From the NCBI GenBank assembly GCA_002838945.1, contig PGXB01000014.1:1-64000 (forward strand): a stretch of 64,000 nucleotides of DNA. Direction: 5' to 3'. The DNA comes from a candidate division Zixibacteria bacterium HGW-Zixibacteria-1 (GTDB taxonomy: Bacteria > Zixibacteria > MSB-5A5 > GN15 > PGXB01). Of the stretch, positions 24,647 through 32,399 are shown piece by piece. Both the position numbers and the translations under genes were made by a program. Below the pieces are notes generated by a model that ran no database searches, had not been told where the DNA came from, and was given only the letters and a program-made list of their open reading frames with translations. Each line of letters begins with the position of its first letter. Position 1 is the stretch's first letter.

Positions 24647-25387
24647 TTAACCCATACCTGCCGTTGTTATTGGTTTTTTTTCAAAATACCGCCCGATAAA
24701 CACTATCGGAAAATAAAATGCAAGTACAATTATAGCCATAACCATTGCATAGTCTGTCTTTGCGTAAAGGATCATATCTATAAAGACTATTACAGCTAAG
24801 GAGCCATATTTAATGTAGATCCATGACAGAGGAAGTGATAAAAGAAACAGATCTAGGCCCGTCCTCGAAAAGGTTATCTCTTCCATTGGGGAATGGACAA
24901 CTGCAAATAATATTCCGCTGAGACTTATTGCCGCCACACGCGCCCATTCATTATTACTGATCGAATTTAGAATGCTGTTTATTAGAAGAACGCGAAGAAT
25001 TATCTCGCTTCCCGTTATGAACAAGAATATCGGGATTAATTCAAGAAATATCCTAAATGAGATTGTCTGAGGAACCTCCACGACAAACATTATCATCAAG
25101 ATTACAAATATGGCAAATATTATCCAAAATGGCCTGTCGATGTTGAAACCGCACTTTATTGATGACCATTTTGCCTTGATTATACCATATAACATTACAG
25201 CTATAATTATTATTGCCACAAGAATCATTACAAAATTCGGATAATTTGGTGATTCCAGATTTGGAATTGATGCATTGATCCTCAGCGGATTAACACCCAG
25301 GAAGGCATAAATGGCATAAAGGAGAATCAAGATAAAACTGTAAACGTTTATCTTGAGACTACTACCAGAAGATGGTCTTTCCAGCAT
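24647..25387 (-). CDS. CPBP/CAAX-protease-like membrane protein
   Basis: The 246-residue protein has about seven transmembrane helices. Motif 1 of CPBP (ABI) glutamic intramembrane proteases, E-E-x-x-x-R, appears as S-E-I-I-L-R, so the first glutamate is serine. Motif 2, F-x-x-x-H, is present as F-A-V-V-H. Family members include Rce1 and bacteriocin-maturation or self-immunity proteins. One acid is missing, so activity is doubtful. The ATG at 25387 has AGAGG upstream. It is AT-rich and lies next to a paralogue. Confidence 0.65.
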   Translation of the reverse strand: MLERPSSGSSLKINVYSFILILLYAIYAFLGVNPLRINASIPNLESPNYPNFVMILVAIIIIAVMLYGIIKAKWSSIKCGFNIDRPFWIIFAIFVILMIMFVVEVPQTISFRIFLELIPIFLFITGSEIILRVLLINSILNSISNNEWARVAAISLSGILFAVVHSPMEEITFSRTGLDLFLLSLPLSWIYIKYGSLAVIVFIDMILYAKTDYAMVMAIIVLAFYFPIVFIGRYFEKKPITTAGMG

Positions 25388-25480
25388 AGGGACCTCTTAT
25401 GTTTGATTAAAAATGGGACAAATAATGTCATTACTGTCATGCATATCCAGGAATTTATAATCAGTTTCTTTTTCTACAAA

Positions 25481-26191
25481 TCAGAAGTCTCGCTTAATAG
25501 GCAATAGGCTTTTAGCAACATATGCCAAAGTTAAATACATAATAATTGTCCAAAGGCTAATCCAAAATGCATATTCTGCAGGCGTTACTAATAAAGCCAT
25601 AAAAAATACAAAAAGCAGAATTGATTGAACCCTATAGTACAAATAACCCAAAATCAATATTTTTGCCACTGTAATACTTGTTAGCGAAATTATTGGAGCC
25701 AAAACAATAGAATATACTATACTGCTTATGAAAATTGAAAAAAATACAGCATACCTCTGGCTACCAATGATATCTATCAATCTATTTATTAGAATAGCCC
25801 GGAATATGAGTTCGTAGCTCATGAGATTAACTGTTACGAGTAATGCCCAAAAAATATTATTGATTCTGATTCCTTCGGCAAAAATAGCGAGATATAGCGC
25901 CGACAAAATGATAAATGCAACCACAAACCAAGATTCCTTATTATATGGTATCCCCAAGTTAGTGCTTTGCCAAGCTGACCGTGTTATAAACAATATTACA
26001 GTTATATATGAAATTGCAAAAATTAACGTCTCTATTATGAAAAATGGAGGTGACATAGAGGCGCCATTGCCGATGAATATACCGCTATATTTGGTATTGT
26101 GAATATAAGATAATATAGCATATAATAGGACAAATGCCAATAAAATGGCATTTGTCTTTTGAGATGATTTCTTGTGAATTGATTCTGTCAT
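25481..26191 (-). CDS. Degenerate CPBP-like membrane protein, paralogue
   Basis: The 236-residue polytopic membrane protein shares the motif-1 region with its neighbour: Y-E-L-I-F-R-A-I-L-I-N-R versus S-E-I-I-L-R-V-L-L-I-N-S. The histidine of motif 2 is gone (I-V-Y-S-I-V-L). It is preceded by a strong AAGGAGGG at 26198-26205. The two genes run in the same direction with this one first, 93 bases apart, and look like an old tandem duplication. Loss of different catalytic residues in each suggests that they are non-proteolytic or work together. AT-rich, likely acquired. Confidence 0.6.
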   Translation of the reverse strand: MTESIHKKSSQKTNAILLAFVLLYAILSYIHNTKYSGIFIGNGASMSPPFFIIETLIFAISYITVILFITRSAWQSTNLGIPYNKESWFVVAFIILSALYLAIFAEGIRINNIFWALLVTVNLMSYELIFRAILINRLIDIIGSQRYAVFFSIFISSIVYSIVLAPIISLTSITVAKILILGYLYYRVQSILLFVFFMALLVTPAEYAFWISLWTIIMYLTLAYVAKSLLPIKRDF

Positions 26192-26350
26192 AAATGACCC
26201 TCCTTATTGTAAGTCCCGGCAGTGAACGGAGTCTCCGGGCCACGTCGGACCGATTTTCATTGTGGAAATTGCCGAGGTGTCATTCAAAGGTGTGGAAATC
26301 CACGCATGAAAGATAAAGTGTTTTGGGGAAATGGCAAGGGGAATATTAGT

Positions 26351-26406
26351 GTGGTGTCGGGTGCCCTTCATTTTATTCAGGGTCTTCGACGGAGACCCGA
26401 CACCAC
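26351..26406 (+). repeat. 56-base inverted-terminal repeat, copy 2
   Basis: The ends GTGGTGTCGGGT and ACCCGACACCAC are perfect inverted repeats here. It matches the reverse complement of 7246-7301 at 50 of 56 bases, so it lies in the opposite orientation 19 kb away. Confidence 0.78.
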
Positions 26407-26466
26407 AAGAACATAGGAAGAGCAAATGTGGGCGGGCCGCCCATAAAATGGAGGTTGTCAGAAGAA

Positions 26467-26516
26467 TAGGCAGAACCACTACGTCCCGCATTGGCGGGAT
26501 TTCGGGTTCTGCCCTA
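26467..26516. repeat. 50-base nested-hairpin repeat, copy C
   Basis: TAGGCAGAACC pairs with GGTTCTGCCCTA, enclosing GTCCCGC / GGCGGGAT. Length and architecture equal copies A and B, while stem sequences differ with pairing kept. Confidence 0.72.
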
Positions 26517-26751
26517 CTATTCCTTCAGGAGCTTCTAAGTGATTAACCCACAGCCCGCCATGGCTGGTGGGGCACCCCGGCCCTGCCGGGATCTAATATT
26601 ATTATTGTAATCGATTTTAAGACTTCGACTTATAAGGGCTCAACTGCTTTTTGCTTGAACCGATATAAATATTATGGTATCTTCTTTATGTAATTATCAA
26701 TGGTCGAGGGAACCGAATCTCAACAGTGCCAGGGAAAGGCTTAAGTGATTC

Positions 26752-27858
26752 ATGAAACGTGAGTATGTCACCAATGCATTATTCTTCCTGATTGCCGCCG
26801 CTTTCTTCTATCTCTTTTACCGGATCATGATTCCGTTTTTCACGCCGATCGCCTGGGCCGGGATTCTGACCATCGTTTTTTATCCGCTCTACACCTTACT
26901 GCGCCGGAAAGTCAAAACCCCCGGGATGGCCTCGCTTCTAACCTGCATCATCGTCTGTCTGCTCATCATCGGGCCGGCGCTGTACATCCTGGCCTCGCTG
27001 GTCAGCGAAGCGGCGGCGGCGGTGCAGATGCTGAACGATGCCTATCAGAGCGGCGAACTCAATTCCATTCTCTCGCCCAACATTCCCTTCTGGGAAGCCA
27101 TCAAGAATAAGCTGGCCGATTATCCGGAGCTGGCCAATATCGATATCGAGGCGATTGTCAAGAACGCCGTGGCAACCGTCACGCGCGCTATCGGCGCGCA
27201 GGCGACCAATGCCATCGCCAATATAACCCTGACCCTCACCTATTTTATCCTGATGCTTTTCGCCATGTTCTTTTTCTTCCGTGACGGTGACAAGATTGTC
27301 TGTTTCCTCAAGCGGATCACGCCGCTGGAAGCGGAGAAAGTGACGCTGATGTATTCGCACCTCCGTGACGTGATCGAAGGGATGATGTACGGCGGCGTGG
27401 TGATTGCACTTATCCAGGGTTTTCTCGGGGGGATGCTCTTCTGGATAATGGGGATATCATCGGCGGTGCTGTGGGGCTCGGTGATGGCGCTATTGGCGTT
27501 TGTCCCGATATTGGGGCCGTTTCTGGTCTATATTCCGGCCGGGATAATTATGTTTATCGGCGGGTCGCCGATAAAAGGTATTCTCCTGATCGTGATCGGA
27601 GTGGTGGTGGTCAGTCAGATCGACAATTTCCTCCGTCCGGTTTTATTCAAGGGAAAAACACAGACACATACGCTGATGCTGTTTTTCTCGATCATGGGCG
27701 GTATCACCATGTTCGGTTTGCTCGGGGTGGTTCTCGGGCCGTTTATCGCGGCGGTGTTTCTGGCCCTGTTGAAAATGTTTGAACTGCAGCTGCATCCGGA
27801 AATGGAAGCTAAACTGGTCGAAGAACTCAGCGGGGATACTCCCTCGGCGGAAAAATAG
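26752..27858 (+). CDS. AI-2E/PerM-family permease
   Basis: The 368-residue protein has paired N-terminal helices (I-P-F-F-T-P-I-A-W-A segment), a helical extracytoplasmic region near residues 90-150, and four to five C-terminal helices with the family's G-L-L-G-V-V-L-G-P-F-I-A segment near 325-336. The family (PF01594) includes E. coli TqsA, YdiK and PerM, and some members are Na+/H+ antiporters. The substrate cannot be read from sequence. It stands alone; a weak CGGC / GCCG hairpin with a T run at about 27846-27868 covers its stop. Confidence 0.85.
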   Translation: MKREYVTNALFFLIAAAFFYLFYRIMIPFFTPIAWAGILTIVFYPLYTLLRRKVKTPGMASLLTCIIVCLLIIGPALYILASLVSEAAAAVQMLNDAYQSGELNSILSPNIPFWEAIKNKLADYPELANIDIEAIVKNAVATVTRAIGAQATNAIANITLTLTYFILMLFAMFFFFRDGDKIVCFLKRITPLEAEKVTLMYSHLRDVIEGMMYGGVVIALIQGFLGGMLFWIMGISSAVLWGSVMALLAFVPILGPFLVYIPAGIIMFIGGSPIKGILLIVIGVVVVSQIDNFLRPVLFKGKTQTHTLMLFFSIMGGITMFGLLGVVLGPFIAAVFLALLKMFELQLHPEMEAKLVEELSGDTPSAEK

Positions 27859-28131
27859 CCGTTTTTTTCTCACGCGAATAAAATTCCATCCGAAAAATAG
27901 ATGAAATGCTTGATTTTGTCTAATATTTTTGCGGTCATAGTCGAATTTGTTCTGGTAAATATCGCCTTTTTTGGTATATTTACTGGCAGAACAAGTACCT
28001 TCCGCCACCATAAAAGACAAATAGACTTCACAGTAAGGCATTGAGCGTTGTGGCCCTGTGCCATGAAGAGGGGCAATCCCTGCTGTGAGATTCTCACTAT
28101 CCATAACCTTAATTGATGCGGGAGAATTATC
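27859..28131. other. Intergenic leader of the M23-dockerin pair
   Basis: No gene is visible. A GGGAG ribosome site near 28120 precedes the ATG at 28132. A TATATT-like -10 near 27977 could belong to a promoter, but the -35 is poor. Confidence 0.35.
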
Positions 28132-29604
28132 ATGGCTGTAAAACGAATCATGCTTCTGGCTGTTCTGCTTTTCTCGGCGGTCAATGCTTCGGCACTCGAC
28201 TGGCCGGTCTGGCCGGACAGCACCAATCAGCAGGTCTCGGCCACCTATGGCCTGGTGCAGAATGAAATATACCTGCACACGGGCATCGATATCGCCGTGC
28301 CCCAGGGGACCCCGGTTTATGCCGTCGAATCCGGTTATGTCAAGGCGATTATTACCCTGTATGACAGCCCGAGCAATTGGCGGATTGCCATCGCCGATTC
28401 ATCCGGAACCGAGGAGTGCGACGGATGGATGTATGCCCATGTCGACCGGTACAACATTTATGTCATGCCGGGTCAGTGGGTGGAAGCGGGCACGCTGATA
28501 GCACAGGTGGTGGGATGGTCGGATCCGAATATTGTCAGGCATCTTCATTTTTCCAGGATCCGTTTCTCGGGCGATCAATATGCCTGGTCCAATGGATTCT
28601 GGGATTGGGAGTTTATCGACAACCCGCTGCTATATATGGAGAACATCTATGATCCCGATCCTCCGGTCCTGGACCTTGCCGTGGGCAGTCAATTGTTTGG
28701 ATTCTGCAGCGAGGGGTACCCCGAGTATTTCGCGGAGGGTGAGCCGCTCTCGGGTGACGTCAATATCATCTGCAGCGCCTATGACTACGTCAATTTCTAC
28801 CAGTGGAAATCAGTTCCATATAAGCTGGAGTATAAAATCGAAGGTGATTCCTCGATTCCCTGGATGACATCGGTCTGTTTTAATGAACCGATGGGTTCAT
28901 ACAACGGCTATATGTGCACTTATAAATCGATTATTTACCAGAACGACGGCGTCTGCAATACCAGCTTTACAGCCGACAGCCAGGCGATGTTTTTCAATCT
29001 TACCAACACGGACGGTGACGGGATAGTGGAAGTCGAGGATAAGCTTTGCTGCTGGCATACCATGAATTTTCGAAACGGCGATTACTGGGTTTATGCGCGG
29101 GCGACCGATCTGGGAAATAATGTAACGGTTGATTCGATGTTGGTGACTCTGGGCAATTACTTCGAACTGTCCGGCACGATAACTCTTCAGGGAAGTTCCT
29201 CGCCGGCAGGGACAATCGTGACGGCGGTGGAAAACGGGGCGTGCGACACGACCGATGAATCGGGGCATTATGCGATATCCAATGTCGGCATCTTTGAGCA
29301 GTTGATTACGGTGCAGAGGCCGGGATTTACTTCATTTGACACGACCATATCGATGGATCAAAATTATGAACTTAATACAACGCTGCTTCTGGATTATATG
29401 TGCGGCGACGCCAATTATAATGCCGCGATTAATATCCTCGATGCCACATTCTTAATAAATTACATTTATAAAGGAGGTCCGATACCAATACCGATTGAGG
29501 CGGGCGACGTCAACGGTAACGGCGCCATAAATATTCTTGATGTAACATACCTGATTAATTACCTTTATAAGGACGGGCCGGAACCGGTCTGCCCGGAAAT
29601 TTAA
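28132..29604 (+). CDS. Secreted M23-type metallopeptidase with dockerin, copy 1
   Basis: The 490-residue precursor has a signal peptide (to about residue 21), then a LytM/M23 fold with H49-x-x-x-D53, Y-A-H103 and H137-L-H139, so the zinc and catalytic residues are intact. A middle beta region with D/N-rich loops follows, then a carboxypeptidase-regulatory-like domain (about 345-410: S-G-T-I-T-L ... D-T-T-D-E-S-G-H-Y) and two dockerin calcium loops (about 424-485). M23 enzymes cut peptidoglycan cross-bridges or elastin-like peptides; dockerin suggests surface-complex attachment. The next gene is a tandem duplicate two bases downstream. Confidence 0.88.
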   Translation: MAVKRIMLLAVLLFSAVNASALDWPVWPDSTNQQVSATYGLVQNEIYLHTGIDIAVPQGTPVYAVESGYVKAIITLYDSPSNWRIAIADSSGTEECDGWMYAHVDRYNIYVMPGQWVEAGTLIAQVVGWSDPNIVRHLHFSRIRFSGDQYAWSNGFWDWEFIDNPLLYMENIYDPDPPVLDLAVGSQLFGFCSEGYPEYFAEGEPLSGDVNIICSAYDYVNFYQWKSVPYKLEYKIEGDSSIPWMTSVCFNEPMGSYNGYMCTYKSIIYQNDGVCNTSFTADSQAMFFNLTNTDGDGIVEVEDKLCCWHTMNFRNGDYWVYARATDLGNNVTVDSMLVTLGNYFELSGTITLQGSSSPAGTIVTAVENGACDTTDESGHYAISNVGIFEQLITVQRPGFTSFDTTISMDQNYELNTTLLLDYMCGDANYNAAINILDATFLINYIYKGGPIPIPIEAGDVNGNGAINILDVTYLINYLYKDGPEPVCPEI

Positions 29605-29605
29605 C

Positions 29606-31102
29606 ATGATTGAGAATATTGCAATGAAAAACTTATCTCGTATTGCCATAATCATTATCATGATTACAGCGACTTTTGCCTGCGCGCAGGCGCTTCCCTG
29701 GCCGATCTGGCCGGACAGCAGCTGGCATATTGTCTCGGCGACCTACGGCCATATTCAGGGCATGCCCGATGGTATGTATGTTCACAATGCGATCGATATT
29801 GCTGATGCCCAGGGGACGCCCGTTTATGCCATCAAGGCCGGGTATGTCAAGGCGGTCTATACCATATTCAACAGCGACCGTCACTGGCGTGTAGCGATTG
29901 CCGACTCGGCCAATGACGCGGAATGCGACGGCTGGCTGTATGCACATCTCAACAAGAATTATTTTGGCGTCTGGGTCGGCAAATATGTGGAGGTCGGCGA
30001 ATCGCTGGGGGTTATAATCGGCGGCTGGCCGGATCCGTCAACGCCGGAGCATGTGCACCTGGCCAAAATTCGTTATGCCGGTAATGCTGCGGCGTGGGCC
30101 AACGGTTTTTATGACTATGATTTCACCGGTAATCCGCTTGAGTATCTTGACGGTGTCGCTGATGTGGACTACCCGTATTTCGGGAACGCCGTCGGCGATC
30201 AGCTTTTTGCTTTCTATGATGACATCGCCGATACGCTGTATGAAGAAGGTCAGCCGGCCTCTGGGTATATCGATATCATCTGCCGGGCATTCGATAATTG
30301 TTATAATTATACTTTTGGCACCGCGCCATATAAACTGGAATACAAAATCGAAGGGGATTCCTCCATCCCCTGGACGACTACGGTCATTTTTGATGAGCCG
30401 GTCGGATCATATAACGACGGCTGGATGGCGACATACCGCAGTATTGTCTATTACGGCGATTACGCCAATCCGTATGTAATACCGGAGTTGCTCTTTTACC
30501 TGACCAATACCGATGGCGACGGCAGCGTGGAAGTGACCGACTCGGCCCATTGCTGGGAGACACCATATTTCCACAATGGTGAATATGTTGTGTATGCCCG
30601 GGCGACAGATTTTGTCGGCAACAGTACAGTCGATTCGATGGCGGTAACGGTGGCGAATGCCTTTGAGTTATATGGAACGGTAACGCATAACGGAGTCCTG
30701 TCCGGTCCTGAGGGTACGATCGTGACTTCTGTTACCGATGGTGTCGCGGACACGACTGATGCGAGCGGGAACTTTTCGATTCCCAATGTCGGCGGAGGTC
30801 TGCAGCAGATTATCGTAAACAGGCCGGGGTTCACCTCATTTGATACGACTTTCCTGATGATTCAGGCCAATCAGTTTGACGGCGCCCTGGCACTCAGTTA
30901 TATGTGCGGCGACGCCAATTACAACGGTGCGATTAATATTCTTGACGCCACCTACCTGATAAATTATATCTATAAAGGCGGCTCGACCCCGACTCCGATG
31001 GAGGCCGGGGACGCCAACGGCAATCTCGCCATCAATATTCTGGATGTGACCTATATTATCAATTACCTGTATAAAGGCGGCCCTGAGCCGCTCTGCCCGT
31101 GA
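29606..31102 (+). CDS. Secreted M23-type metallopeptidase with dockerin, copy 2
   Basis: The 498-residue product is collinear with the preceding gene: signal peptide, M23 fold with H60, D64, H114 and H149-V-H151, beta region, regulatory-like domain and two dockerin loops (C-G-D-A-N-Y-N-G and G-D-A-N-G-N-L). The ATG at 29606 follows GGAAAT; ATG 29624 would give a more standard signal peptide. It begins two bases past the previous stop, so the pair is one transcript. Catalytic residues are conserved in both copies, so the duplicate has been kept functional, perhaps with different specificity. Confidence 0.88.
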   Translation: MIENIAMKNLSRIAIIIIMITATFACAQALPWPIWPDSSWHIVSATYGHIQGMPDGMYVHNAIDIADAQGTPVYAIKAGYVKAVYTIFNSDRHWRVAIADSANDAECDGWLYAHLNKNYFGVWVGKYVEVGESLGVIIGGWPDPSTPEHVHLAKIRYAGNAAAWANGFYDYDFTGNPLEYLDGVADVDYPYFGNAVGDQLFAFYDDIADTLYEEGQPASGYIDIICRAFDNCYNYTFGTAPYKLEYKIEGDSSIPWTTTVIFDEPVGSYNDGWMATYRSIVYYGDYANPYVIPELLFYLTNTDGDGSVEVTDSAHCWETPYFHNGEYVVYARATDFVGNSTVDSMAVTVANAFELYGTVTHNGVLSGPEGTIVTSVTDGVADTTDASGNFSIPNVGGGLQQIIVNRPGFTSFDTTFLMIQANQFDGALALSYMCGDANYNGAINILDATYLINYIYKGGSTPTPMEAGDANGNLAINILDVTYIINYLYKGGPEPLCP

Positions 31103-31237
31103 GATAGGAAAAGCGAAATCAAAAAAGTAATCTACAGGTAAAGCGCCGGACTATTCTATTGATTCATTGATAGTGTATGATTTTTAGAAAGGAATGAGTT
31201 GAATTTACATTAAAATAAATTGTTAATATATGATAAG

Positions 31238-32200
31238 TCATTTACTCCATACGCCGATTCCCTTCTTTTTTGCGATTATCTCGGTTTCTTTATATTTTCT
31301 TTTTTCTTCGAATTCATATTCTGAAGTAACTCTTGCAAGCCCGGCTGACAGTAAACCTTCATTCATACATCGATCGTCTTTGTAAATATATCCTAAATTG
31401 GAACCTGTAATCCGGGATGCTAACGTATCAATTTTAATTAAAATAAATTCTTCCAGAATATTGGCCTCTAAAAAAGATCTGGCTCGATGCATTATTATAC
31501 TATCTTCTCCTATATTCTCAATTCCGGCGAGATTTATTATCACTGAATCATCAAGCTTTAATGAGGTGCCGCTAAAAACATCAGTCGTATAACCAAATAA
31601 GATATTTTCTGCAGAATCGATAATATTTTTATAATCAATTAAGGAAATATATTGAGCCTCAAAACTCAGAGTATCACGAGTGGTATCAGATTTATTATAT
31701 AATTCAAGAACAGCATTCCTATAACATGCGATATCTTGGATTGGGTTAATTTCTTGATAATTCGGGTCAATTTCTTGAAATACAATTTCAAAATCCCTAA
31801 ATGGTGACAACCATACGTTTGGGAAAAGGTCATATTTATATAAGGACCTTATTGTTAATTCGATAAGCAAGTGGGAATAAACTTTAAAAAATTTGAAAGC
31901 ATATGTTTTATTTTGATTTTTTTCTAAAATTGATGCATCAGGAATTAATAGCACTTTGTATTTTATAATAAAACTACTATCTTCATTTGCTTTTTGTTCA
32001 ATTAACGCCGAGACGACTATTTTTTCTGTTGAAATAGGTTCTATCTCTATTTCGAGAATAAGATCAATAATATTTTTTATTTTAATATCATATCTATTGT
32101 TTAGAAATCCTTCTGTTATAGAACTCTTAATGATGCTGGGGTATATAAAAGTAATGACTAGGCAAAATAGGAGCATTCTAGCTTTTATTGCTTGTTTCAT
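31238..32200 (-). CDS. Exported protein with eroded SNase-like domain
   Basis: The 320-residue protein has an N-terminal hydrophobic signal (to about 28), an unrecognised middle region, and a C-terminal nuclease-like domain with N-L-A-G-I-E, L-G-Y-I-Y, M-N-E-G-L-L-S-A-G-L-A-R-V and G-I-G-V-W-S-K, matching the order of staphylococcal-nuclease motifs. The catalytic arginines are lost: the R-L-x-x-V-D position reads I-N-L-A-G-I-E, and the G-R-x-L-A-Y-I-Y arginine is serine (G-S-N-L-G-Y-I-Y). It is thus likely a binding domain rather than a nuclease. AT-rich compared with flanking genes. No Shine-Dalgarno is visible before the ATG. Confidence 0.6.
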   Translation of the reverse strand: MKQAIKARMLLFCLVITFIYPSIIKSSITEGFLNNRYDIKIKNIIDLILEIEIEPISTEKIVVSALIEQKANEDSSFIIKYKVLLIPDASILEKNQNKTYAFKFFKVYSHLLIELTIRSLYKYDLFPNVWLSPFRDFEIVFQEIDPNYQEINPIQDIACYRNAVLELYNKSDTTRDTLSFEAQYISLIDYKNIIDSAENILFGYTTDVFSGTSLKLDDSVIINLAGIENIGEDSIIMHRARSFLEANILEEFILIKIDTLASRITGSNLGYIYKDDRCMNEGLLSAGLARVTSEYEFEEKRKYKETEIIAKKKGIGVWSK

Positions 32201-32345
32201 AAAAAATATTAATAATTCGAGTTGCGATTTTGATTAATATTGCTTTTTCATGATATGTTGTCAATCAATTAAATAGATATAGTTAAATTATATTATGGAG
32301 TATTTAATAAAAATGTAATAGTTATTGATTGACTGAGTTTATATT

Positions 32346-32370
32346 CGGCGGGTCTTTTTTGGACCCGCCG
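32346..32370 (-). terminator. Hairpin downstream of aconitase
   Basis: CGGCGGGTC and GGACCCGCCG pair around six T. No long U run follows on the minus strand, so it is either a weak terminator or another of the GGCGGGT-type intergenic hairpins. Confidence 0.5.
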
Positions 32371-32399
32371 CTTGCTTTTGGGGACTGTCGCCATGCTGG

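Larger units (their letters stand above)
26192..26751. other. Intergenic repeat cluster
   Basis: Between divergent genes this 560-base gap holds the 56-base repeat copy 2, a GGGCGG-GCCGCCC hairpin near 26431-26443, nested-hairpin repeat copy C, and a further imperfect hairpin CAGCCCGCCATGGCTGGTGGGG near 26552. No gene seen. Confidence 0.55.

Noticed and set aside
22890-26751. Possible CRISPR array among the clustered repeats
   Set aside because: The repeats are of different families, not evenly spaced, with no constant spacer length and no cas genes.
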